Assembly: GCA_949152475.1 (NCBI GenBank)
Contig: OX424560.1
Location: 1,178,001 to 1,242,000 of the forward strand
Direction: 5' to 3'
Source of the DNA: Terebella lapidaria
Taxonomy: Eukaryota; Annelida; Polychaeta; Terebellida; Terebellidae
Length of the DNA: 64,000 bases
Of this stretch, positions 46,931 to 58,210 are shown in pieces. Position 1 is the stretch's first letter. Each line of letters opens with the position of its first letter. Below the pieces are notes generated by a model that had not been told where the DNA came from, searched no databases, and saw only the letters and a program-made list of their open reading frames with translations. Position numbers and translations under genes: made by a program.

Positions 46931-49900
46931 TGGATAGTTATATACTTGTTGTACACCTATTACAAAGGGTTTGGTCTTGGATTTCTGAATCGTTCCAATA
47001 GATGGTTGTGCAGTTATATACTAATTACATCCCTGTACAATAGTAACAACCTTTGGCAATGATATTGGCGTGTATATTCAAATTCTACAAACGGATTCTC
47101 ATTGTAAACGTAGATGCCAATATCTAATATTTATAGCCAGTTTTCTCCTCACGATTCTCCCACCTGTTTCAAACAACTTAGCCACACGCCAGCGCCGACA
47201 TCACATTAAACAATGATGTATAAACGTGCAAAGCCACAACTACTCTGTACTGCTGTAAGAAACTGGGGGATCAAATTGGTAAATTTTGTAACTTCCTGTT
47301 ATGCTCTCTCTTAATGTACTCTGGGAACACGCAATATTCCCACCTGCAAAAATGTTGGTAGACTGCAGAGAATTGCTGAATGTTTTGTTCCGATTTTTCA
47401 AAATTTCTCATTACCTGCTTTCACCCACGAATCTGAAAGTCATTTCAAACAGATCCTATAATCCTATCTTAATGACGTCACGGAATTCCCATCCTGAGGA
47501 TTCCCAGGGTACCTAGCACACCAGACAAATATTTGTCATTTATTAACCGTGTAAATGCTATTTGCATGGCATATTGGCTGATTATCGGCAGCTTATCTTT
47601 GGGCTTTTATATTTTTCATATTCACTTTCTGTATAACAAGAGGATGTATTATATATTAACACTGTTACATTTATTGTATTGAAACTATGATAAAATTATG
47701 TTTATCTCACATTTGAACAGAACAAACAATATACATGATGTTACCGCACGTTTAAACATCATGTTATCTCACAATTAAACACCAAAATGTAGTTTAGGTT
47801 CGCTATTGTCTTCATCAAAAATTTCTTGTATTGCGGGCGATAGGTTGATACTTACATACATCCTGTAAACTACTGATATACATGTAGTTTTTGGATGTTT
47901 CATACCATACAATGCTTTAACTGATGCAAACAATTTATTAATCATTTTTATCAATGATCTCTCGCCTCGTGATTGGGCTCTATATTAAGCAGTATCCAAG
48001 CCCATGCTCTATTCTCCACATCCACTCAAGTCTCACTTGACAGCCATACCCTGTTGTTGTTATGGCGCCTGCAATTCCAGTTAGTTTCAGACCATATCTA
48101 AGGAAGAGAATGACCTGACTCAAACTTCTGAGGCTGCGGCGTCTGGAAACATATTTCAGTCCGATAGGTTGAATACTGGTTCGTCAAATATCAGTGAATG
48201 TCAGACTATATGTTTCCAGCAGAATGATGGGTGTACTGTTTGTTATTTCGAGGTTATGCCAGGTGTACATACACGAAATGCAGACTACCTGCCATTCATA
48301 TGGTTATTATCCCCATAACCCATAAATTATCTCCATAACCGTTATTCACATGACTTTGTTTTCACTCTGCTCCCAGAATAGTATAAAACGGATGGCAGAT
48401 TTGTATCATTTCCAAACATATTCCACTGTCAATTCTGGATGTATGGCAGAGACAATGAATCAACCGAGGAACTACGTTCTTGTGTCACCGCGGGTGGATG
48501 TCAAATCTGTCAACGAGGATATCATAAACTCAGTAGGCTTTTGATTGGATAGTTATATACTTGTTGTACACCTATTACAAAGGGTTTGGTCTTGGATTTC
48601 TGAATCGTTCCAATAGATGGTTGTGCAGTTATATACTAATTACATCCCTGTACAATAGTAACAACCTTTGGCAATGATATTGGCGTGTATATTCAAATTC
48701 TACAAACGGATTCTCATTGTAAACGTAGATGCCAATATCTAATATTTATAGCCAGTTTTCTCCTCACGATTCTCCCACCTGTTTCAAACAACTTAGCCAC
48801 ACGCCAGCGCCGACATCACATTAAACAATGATGTATAAACGTGCAAAGCCACAACTACTCTGTACTGCTGTAAGAAACTGGGGGATCAAATTGGTAAATT
48901 TTGTAACTTCCTGTTATGCTCTCTCTTAATGTACTCTGGGAACACGCAATACTCCCACCTGCAAAAATGTTGGTAGACTGCAGAGAATTGCTGAATGTTT
49001 TGTTCCGATTTTTCAAAATTTCTCATTACCTGCTTTCACCCACGAATCTGAAAGTCATTTCAAACAGATCCTATAATCCTATCTTAATGACGTCACGGAA
49101 TTCCCATCCTGAGGATTCCCAGGGTACCTAGCACACCAGACAAATATTTGTCATTTATTAACCGTGTAAATGCTATTTGCATGGCATATTGGCTGATTAT
49201 CGGCAGCTTATCTTTGGGCTTTTATATTTTTCATATTCACTTTCTGTATAACAAGAGGATGTATTATATATTAACACTGTTACATTTATTGTATTGAAAC
49301 TATGATAAAATTATGTTTATCTCACATTTGAACAGAACAAACAATATACATGATGTTACCGCACGTTTAAACATCATGTTATCTCACAATTAAACACCAA
49401 AATGTAGTTTAGGTTCGCTATTGTCTTCATCAAAAATTTCTTGTATTGCGGGCGATAGGTTGATACTTACATACATCCTGTAAACTACTGATATACATGT
49501 AGTTTTTGGATGTTTCATACCATACAATGCTTTAACTGATGCAAACGATTTATTAGTCATTTTTATCAATGATCTCTCGCCTCGCGATTGGGCTCTATAT
49601 TAAGCAGTATCCAAGCCCATGCTCTATTCTCCACATCCACTCAAGTCTCACTTGACAGCCATACCCTGTTGTTGTTATGGCGCCTGCAATTCCAGTTAGT
49701 TTCAGACCATATCTAAGGAAGAGAATGAGAACCTGACTCAAACTTCTGAGGCTGCGGCGTCTGGAAACATATTTCAGTCTGATAGGTTGAATACTGGTTC
49801 GTCAAATATCAGTGAATGTCAGACTATATGTTTCCAGCAGAATGATGGGTGTACTGTTTGTTATTTCGAGGTTATGCCAGGTGTACATACACGAAATGCA

Positions 49901-50082
49901 GACTACCTGCCATTCATATGGTTATTATCCCCATAACCCATAAATTATCTCCATAACCGTTATTCACATGACTTTGTTTTCACTCTGCTCCCAGAATAGT
50001 ATAAAACGGATGGCAGATTTGTATCATTTCCAAACATATTCCACTGTCAATTCTGGATGTATGGCAGAGACAATGAATCAAC
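46850..50082. repeat. 1.6-kb tandem duplication
   Basis: 46850-48464 and 48465-50082 are near-identical direct copies. Points 47301/48916 and 46929/48544 are 1615 bp apart, rising to 1618 after a 3-bp insertion (GAGAATGAGAACCTG against GAGAATGACCTG near 49725). The junction near 48464 fuses ATGAATCAACC to GAGGAACTACG, while the natural continuation (CCAAACCAGCC) is found only after the second copy. Differences are a handful of single bases, so the event is recent. Confidence 0.88.
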
Positions 50083-52605
50083 CCAAACCAGCCACGTTCC
50101 CCGACTTTAACGTCCTTTATTCTCAACATTTCACTCGCGGCTGGCAAAGTCAACAGACAGACAAACGACGCCATCATAGGGTTGTGTTGACAAAAAAACG
50201 TAGGGCGACTGACAAACGTAATTCAAAAGGTAACTTCAGAACTAAAAAGCAGGTGATGGAATTCATTGTGTTATTGCGGTGATTATGGAGTTCATATCAG
50301 TTCATACTAGGTTCATTTCTGGGTATATCTGATCAGTTTATATATCTATGTGTATGTTTCAATAAAGTTTTCCAAGACTAATTGAAGACTGGTCAGGAAT
50401 ATTCTCCATTAGAATATAACGTACGAATAGTGGGAGTCATCATTCATTCAAAATCGTATATATGCTTCAGTTGTTTTACAACATGCATTTATCACGTATG
50501 ATTTCCTGTCTGAAAGTGAGTAGAGCCTAGTATCGTCCATTGAGACAGGTTGACACTACAACATTTTGTTTACACAACTACCAATCGAGTTGTTTTTTTG
50601 TATACTGCTGTTCCGATTCAAATATTCACTTGAAGTGGAAAGTATAGGTGGACAAATTATATTTTGGTGTAACCTGACCTTCTTCTGAAACTGGAATGGC
50701 GTCTTTTTTGGCAAGAGCGAGCGCCATTTATTCGAGCTCATTCGCCCCGAGCAAAGGATGTGGCTTTGAATCTGTTCGCGTGAGATGCCAACCAGTTCAG
50801 GTTTAAACAGTTCTGGACCACCAAACAGAACCGTACCATACCCCATCCACTATTTTAGAATTTTTCCCATCTTCAAAATACGCATTATGTGATTGAACGG
50901 AATGAATTTCATATAATTCCTTTTGCCATTCTTTGATATATACTTTGGTTCATGTGATATGTGAGATATTATAACAATATAACCAATTTACGATAAAGGA
51001 ACAAAAACTAACCAATTTACGATATACACCATCGGCCATTGCTCGATATATACTATGGTTCATGTGAGATATTGTAACAATATAACCAATTTACGATGAA
51101 GGAACAAAAACTAACCAATTTACGATATACACCATCGGCCTAGGTTTACAAACTAATGCCCTGATTTGCATAGGCTCCATAACTATTCATCTTGCATTTT
51201 TTTAATACGTTTCGAGATTGCCACTATTAAAGATAGGCCAACATGCTAAAGATTATTTCTTGGGATCGTCCATTTTCACACCGTCGATTTTTCCACCCAG
51301 TCCAATCAAGGTTTTTCGAATACCTGTGGTATAACTCAAATAACATAAAAATGCAAACTGCATGATGTACTACGATCCAGCAGACCATATGAAATGTCAT
51401 CTTATTTCAGATTGAAAGGCGGAGAACTACTTATAAGATAAACGACTCCAAAACCCATAATAACAAACTCTCCCCAAAACAGGCATTATTATATCCTGCG
51501 AAGCTCATCTTTTAGTGTCAGCTTGGTACGTCCGTAGTTCCAATTGAAATACCAATATATGGAAGTGTTTATTGATCATGCACTTAGTTACATATTTTTA
51601 ACGCCTGTAGAGTCCAGCATCACAGAAATATGCTTTGTCCAGTTAAATGAAAGCACATGTGGATACGGACAAGCATACACATTCGAAGACCGAATCCATT
51701 GACGAAGTTTATAAGTTGGATAACGGACCCTGTTTTGTTTGCTCGGAATACTTAATACTGGGTATTGATTCCACGTCTATTTCAGTATAAATAGTCAAAT
51801 CCGAAAGAATATCATTCCAAGGTGTCGTTATCTTGGGATTCATGGATAATAAGCTGCAAAAAATCTGGAAATAACATTAGAGAGGCAATGAGTATAGGTA
51901 TATTTTGACACCAACATATCAAGCTTTGATGAAGTAATTATATTTTTTACTGAAGTACATCAAATGTATGTATATCGAAATCTTGCTCACTTGTGCAATC
52001 TTTGAGGTTGGAAGAAAAGCGGGCTCTTTGACAGGAAAATGGATCAATGCTTACTACTTTTGCAACTTCATGAATCCCTTATATGCTCATAAGGAGGATC
52101 ATTTCATCTTTATTTCCCTAAACTTTCAAGGATTCTGGTTGACTTTGCAAATTGAGATAGCACAACAGATCAGATTCATCCTGATATCGCAAAGTGAGAT
52201 TTAACGACGGATCAGAAGTTTCCTGAAAATTGAGATATAACAACGCATCAAAGTAGAAATGGATCCCAACAAACAGACAAATTCATAACCTTTTTAACAA
52301 AATATCAGGTTCTTCGCAAATTGAGATGTAACAACGGATCAGGTTTGTGTTCAGGGCAGTTTTTCACACATGCAAGTGGAGCCACTGTGTTTTTCTTTTC
52401 ACAGAGGTGTTATCATTGGCACCTGAAGGTTTATGGGCTAATGATAGCTTCCATCATATCCAGGCCCCAGGTCAAGCTATGGAGCTATCAACCTCAAGAA
52501 AACCACTCCAATTTCACTGAACAGCCATCGATTTGTTATGTATTGGAGATGATTCAATGTAACAAAAGCTGACCAAATTTGCCGACAAGGGAGCTTTTAC
52601 TACTA
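50083..52605. other. duplicated receptor-locus modules, non-coding
   Basis: No intact gene. 50.85-51.45 kb has a local 75-bp duplication (GATATATACTWTGGTTCATGTGA ... ACCAATTTACGAT). The sequence is otherwise collinear with 43.7-44.95 kb: the 'GGGATCGTCCATTTTCACACCG' segment at about 51.26 kb, 'GATCCAGCAGACC' at 51.37 kb, and 'CTAAACTTTCAAGGATTCTGG' at 52.12 kb. Confidence 0.5.
51715..51778 (+). mobile_element. very short 3' fragment of the 284-bp retro-repeat
   Basis: Sixty-four bases matching only the 3' end of the retro-repeat (GGATAACGGACCCTG ... GATTCCACGTCT), inserted in a module whose counterpart at 44.27 kb lacks it. Confidence 0.65.
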
Positions 52606-54330
52606 TTTCTGTGACTGGTGATCGCTTTTGCACGTGACGAGTCTGTAGAAAGTTTACTACTTTAATTAGTGATAAGGCATCCGAGATATCTGTTGGTTCA
52701 CTGCTGTAATTACCACGGGAGAGAGAAGAGGCAGAGTAAAATCGATATAACTCAAGTTGGTATCTACATGGTCGAGTTGACAGGGGAATACTGTCTGACT
52801 TGAGACTGAAAGGGAAGCGTTTAGAAAGCTGGAATGTGACCTTTGCATATTCAAGGGGCATAGAGTGAATATTTTTTCCATCGACAAAGATCATCACTGA
52901 GGTCACGTGTGTGCACAAATACAGTTTAAAACCGTCTGGAATCAAATCAGGAGCACATGTATACCTGGAATACACCACACTATGGTTACTCACCTGACAA
53001 AGAAGATTATAATCGGAGGAAACACTGGAAGAATGCTGGCCACATTACAACCGACACCCACACAATCCATACTTGTCGCTCGCATTATTTTGTAAACGTT
53101 CTCCAGGAGACTGCACAATCTGAAAGTAGACGGTATTACCTATTACCTGTTTACATTTTGAAATGGACTTGACATTTTCCATTACATTATTACTACAAGT
53201 AAAGGGCATATCCCATGACTGTCGACGAATGACGAGAATTATGTGATACCAATAAAGCTGCAGAGGTAACAGAGCTGACGGCCATTCAGTCTTGGGTTGT
53301 TTACCTCAATGATCACACAGCCCTACCACTCCAGACCAAGATAACCGAACCGAGTCGTATTGAAGGTGCACTCCTTTATCGCTGGCCCTGTTATGGATAC
53401 GTCACTAAAATAGAATGGAACAGTGAAGAGTTTCGATCGTCTAATTAGCTTTGGGTTGATTGGGTGCTAGCCTTTTGAGGGAACCGGCGTCCAAAATTAA
53501 CGTCAGTAGTTGAAATCTATCTCCCTAAATTTATCCACAATGATCTACAATGTGTTTTTCATGTGGGCTATGACGCGCGGTTCTCTTGTAAAATGTTCAG
53601 TAAGAGCTTCTTGATGTAGTTCTTGATAGATAAGTGACAAAATTCCGGAACAATGAGACCAAAAATTCCCATCCAACTAATTTTTCTAATTTAGAGTAAA
53701 GAATCGAGCTCATGATCGGTCCAGTGTTTTATTTAAGATGGATACAAATTACATCGATGAAAACATGTTTGGGGTAATTTTATGAGTTAGGGGGTGGGTG
53801 TGTTTTCTAGGCGCCGACTCTGAAGCATGTAGTGGTGTGTGTCTCGTTGGTGTCAGTCATAGCATCATCCCAGCAGCTGTACCCATCACAGGTGCGGAGG
53901 CAGACCTGGTCATGCTTTCTGGACCCTTGTATTATAGTATGTAGTCATCAGAGTTGTTATATTGGATATATGATTTGTGTTTGTTGAAAGATGGTACATT
54001 TCGCCATTAATAAAAACAAACGCAGCGGCTGAAATATAGATAATCTGTACCTAATGTGTAGATGTGTTTTCACCATTACACCCTCAGGGATAACCTTGAG
54101 ACAATATGTGGCTTGTAACACATGGCTCGTTAAAATCTGACGCAAATGAAACGATCAGTAGGACTAAAATCACACAAATTAGAGTTTTGTTTGAAGATCT
54201 GCACATATTTTGTTCCAATTTTACGGAGGAGACACTGGTCATTTCACCGAGGAACTACGTTCTTGTGTCACCGCGGGTGGACGTCAAATCTGTCAACGAG
54301 GATATCATAAACTCAGTAGGCTTTTGATTG
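52606..54330 (-). pseudogene. second receptor pseudo-copy with exons 1-4 only
   Basis: Same layout as 44980-46930. The TM1 exon lies at about 52996-53115. The end-of-hormone-domain exon at 53305-53387 (KECTFNTTRF...LEW then TAG at 53325-53323, then GCVIIE) has the stop at the same codon as the first copy. The hormone-domain exon is at about 53805-53935 (QVCLRTCDGYSCWDDA) with a further stop near its end. A signal-peptide-like exon is near 54135-54200. TM2-TM7 exons are missing. The shared stop suggests the sequence was already dead before this pair duplicated. Confidence 0.7.
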
Positions 54331-54639
54331 GATAGTTATATACTTGTTGTACACCTATTACAAGGGATTTGGTTTTGGATTTTTAAATCGTTCCAATAGA
54401 TGGTTGTGCAGTTATATACTAATTACATCGGTGTACAATAGTAACAACCTTTGGCAATGATATTGGCGTGTATATTCAAATTCTACAAACGGATTCTCAT
54501 TGTAAACGTAGATGCGAATATCTAATATTTATAGCCAGTTTTCTCCCCACGATTCTCCCACCTGTCTCAACCAACTTAGCCACACGCCAGCGCCGACATC
54601 ACATTAAACTATGATGTATAAACGTGCAAAGCCACAACT

Positions 54640-55050
54640 ACCCTGTACTGCTGTAAGAAACTGGGGGATCAAATTGGTAAATTTTGTGACTTCCTGTTAT
54701 ACTCTCTCTTAATGTACTCTGGGAACACGCAATACTCCCACCTGCAAAAATGTTGGTAGACGGCAGAGAATTGCTCAATGTTTTGTTCCGATTTTTTACA
54801 TTTCTCATTACCTGCTTCATCCACGAATCTGGAAGTCATTTCAAACAGATCCTATAATCCTATCTTAATGACGTCACGGAATTCCCATTCCAAGGATTCC
54901 CAGGGTACCTAGCATTGCAGACAAATATATGTCATTTATTAACCGTGTAAAAGCTATATGGCATATTGGCTGATTATCGGCAGCTTATCTTTGGGCTTTT
55001 ATATTTTTCATATTCACTTTCTGTATAACAAGACCTTTGTTGTATTGAAA
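54640..55050. repeat. third copy of the 47.25-47.65-kb module
   Basis: Matches 47250-47640 and 48865-49255 closely (CTGTAAGAAACTGGGGGATC, ACGCAATACTCCCACCTGC, TGACGTCACGGAATTCCC), with more differences than those two have from each other. No coding function recognised. Confidence 0.7.
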
Positions 55051-55100
55051 CTATGATAAATTAAGTTTATTTCACATTTAAACAGAGCAAACAATAGTAC

Positions 55101-55303
55101 ATCATGTTACCGCACGTTTAAACAAGATGTTACCTCACATTTAAACATCATGTTACCTCACATTTAAACATCATGTTACCGCACGTTTACACATCATGTT
55201 ACCTCACATTTAAACATCATGTTACCTCACATTTAAACATCGTGTTACCTCACATTTGAACATCATGTTACCGCACGTTTAAACATCATGATACCTCACA
55301 TTT
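55101..55303 (+). repeat. 23-bp minisatellite, about nine copies
   Basis: Tandem units of ATCATGTTACCTCACATTTAAAC, with a second type carrying ACCGCACGTTT. The paralogous positions near 47.73-47.78 and 49.35-49.4 kb have only about two units of the same sequence, so the array grew in this copy. Confidence 0.85.
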
Positions 55304-58210
55304 CAGAATATGAGTTTGCTTGCTGATATCCACACGTGAACTGTATAGGAAGTAATTTAACTATGTTCATTTGACCAGGTCAGTTTCTTCGAGTCAATAA
55401 CATGATCAATATGACACTAACAAGCCAAAGCACGCTATAGCAAAAACTGTAGTAAGGTTAGGTACTGACGATGCAACAAGTATACTATTCAACTCACATT
55501 TCTAAAAGTATTCCAACAATATTTTAGTCCAGTGGATGTGCCAAGAATCCAAGATGTGATATTTCGTGGTGATGTTTCATGGCAGAGGTAGTCTGCTTAA
55601 TGTGAATCAAGCGGTCCCGATCTGAAGTTGTGCATTGAAAGTCGTTCTCTGTGCATTCATCATAGCTCTCAGAGGAGGTGACTGATCAGTGGCACTCCAG
55701 AGAAGAAATTGGACGACATACATTCAATCTTTAACACGAACTATCGCGAAACGGTGTATCAGTACGTATTTGTGTGATGATGCACCAAACTACGCTTCAA
55801 CTGAGTGAAACAAGCCTTGGTATGAACTTTTATGTTTCAAGTAAATATCCTGGTAATATTACTATTATTTATGTTCACGGGTCACATAGATGACGTGGTG
55901 TTATCTCCAGTTGTCATGATACAATAACACAACAATGCCCCACAAGCCTCAAGTCACAATCACACTCCGTTAGTCTGCTGCTTTTAGGTCGGCAGACAAT
56001 TTTCTCAGAATCATAACGTGTCCTAATCCGAATCACTCAGAATGCGCATCATTCGAGATTATTTTTAGTTCGATATATACATATAAATCTGCTCTGTAAT
56101 TATCAGTAAATGTCATTTTGCATAATTTCGCACATTCATGGGTGCCATGAATGTCGTACTAAGGTTTTGTAGTTGGTAAAATGTCAGATGTAAGAACTTG
56201 TCAAGTTATTAAAGTATGGTACCTATACTGAACTGATTTCAGCACAAAATTTCCAGCAGACTAGTGGGATTTCGTGCGATTATTTTGTCAATGGGGATGA
56301 TTCGAATGTATTTTGTATGAAAGTCAGGCTATTGTTCTCGAGCGTTACATGGACGGGTCACAGACAATACAAACACGTTTGGCTACATTCCCCAAAGGAC
56401 ACTTGGAACCAAGTCTATTAAGACAAATGCCAATATGAGGAGTTTACTTTTTGACACAAATGCGGAAAAATAGCTCCACTGACAAAATAAATTCAAGAGT
56501 TATTTCAAAACAGGAAAACACGTGGCGACCTTTTTTATATCAATACAATCTGATCATAAAGACCCACGAACATTATATTTGAAGGGTACAATATTTTGAA
56601 AACATGGAATGTGTTAATGCTCGTCAGATCCAAATGTGGTTAGCGAGAACATTTTTTTGGTTGTATGTATTCCATTTATAATATCATGTTTTATTTATGT
56701 TTTCTGGGATATATATTTTTGAAAGTTGCACTATTACTCTAAAGTAATAAATATCACAGGAAAAGGCTAGTCATCAAATTACATCTGTTTTATGCCTCAA
56801 AATGACTACTCGGTGTTCTCGTTAAGCTTCTCTCCGGTATGCACTGAACATGTTAAGCAGGTGTTTTAGTAAAAAAAAGTGTAAATTGTTGAGCACAAAT
56901 AACTAAAGGTGTGTTTAGTATGTACATGAAAATAACATGCTTAATTTTATGCTTGAAACTTAATAGCAGCTGTGTAATATTTTCAAATTCGAGTGTGTCT
57001 TTGGATTATAATTTAAAAAATAAAATAAAAACATAATGACTTGTTAAGATGGTGACAACAACAGAATAATACCTAATTGGACTTATAGGTTCTATTATAA
57101 AATAATTTTACTTCAATCGTTTATTTTCATCATCAAAATCTCACGAGATACTACGTCATGGAAAGTAGACAAAACATGTTCGAAATGACAATTCTTTATA
57201 ATCTGCTAACGACTGAAACAACATGTTTTAATACAAGTTGACGTAGAAATACAGATTGCATGATGCACTCCGAGCCAGCGGAAGCCATACTAACTGTCAT
57301 CACATTTCACATTAAAGACAGACAACTAATTAGACTATAAAGGCTTAAAACCCAACATCGTAGATCCGACTCCTTCAAAGATTGTCATCAGTATGTCCCG
57401 TAAAGCTCAGCGCGCGGTGTTTGCTCCGTCACGTTCACAGCTGCCGTGATTTAATAGTTCAGAGCACACGCAGTGTGTCCAACAAAAGTACATTGTGCTT
57501 TACGGGTATATATCCGGTCAGAACAGCTACTTGTTGTTGGATGAATACATCAGATCTACAAGTGTGGAGAAAGTGCATTCTAATCAGTACATATGGAACG
57601 TCTCATATAATCCGTGACATGGTACAGGTTATCCCAATTAAGTACCATTCTGTAGCGCACTACCAATCTGCAATACCAATAGTACATGATTACTCCGGAG
57701 TGCCTGTGACTCTTGGCCTTTCCGTTCCCATAGTAACAATTTGGAGGTAGTTAAGTAATATTCGAACCGTCGCGTGGGCATACTGATGGCTCTGACATTC
57801 CGTGCGCAGACCCGAATAACCGTTTGTATCCACGGGGTCATTGATTGACGTTACACGCGGCATTTGAATTCCCATGCACGTCATTCACATACAGTTCGCC
57901 GTGTGATGACCACTTCAACCAACCCAATATAACCCACAGTTAATATTTTGGGTTCCGAGATCCTAAGCAGTGAATGAGATTGTATATTTGTGCTGTCTAT
58001 GATGGGCAAACTCCCACCACTGGTGAAGATTGCAAGCTAGTGTTGATACCACACACACGGTAGCTGAAATAGCAATGGTCCATCGTATCCCATCACGCAC
58101 GAGCGGCAGTAGCGATGTAGTGTTCTCTCATATCAACAAACATAGTCTCCTTGTATCTTTTGACCACTTTTCTCCAGCACCCATATCTCAAGTCCGCCTG
58201 TCTCTTACAG
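55304..58210. other. downstream flank of the receptor gene, non-coding
   Basis: No supported coding region. Diverged copies of the 'AATCACACTCCGTTAGTCTGCTG' and 'CGAGATTATTTTTAGTTCGAT' segments (compare 26.05-26.2 kb) lie near 55.95-56.08 kb. The 'GCATGATGCACTCCGAGCCAGCGGAAGCC' module is at 57.26 kb. A minus-strand AATAAA (TTTATT at 57120-57125) is a possible but distant poly(A) signal for the receptor. Frames at 57382-57750 and 58030-58233 have no recognisable domain. Confidence 0.45.
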
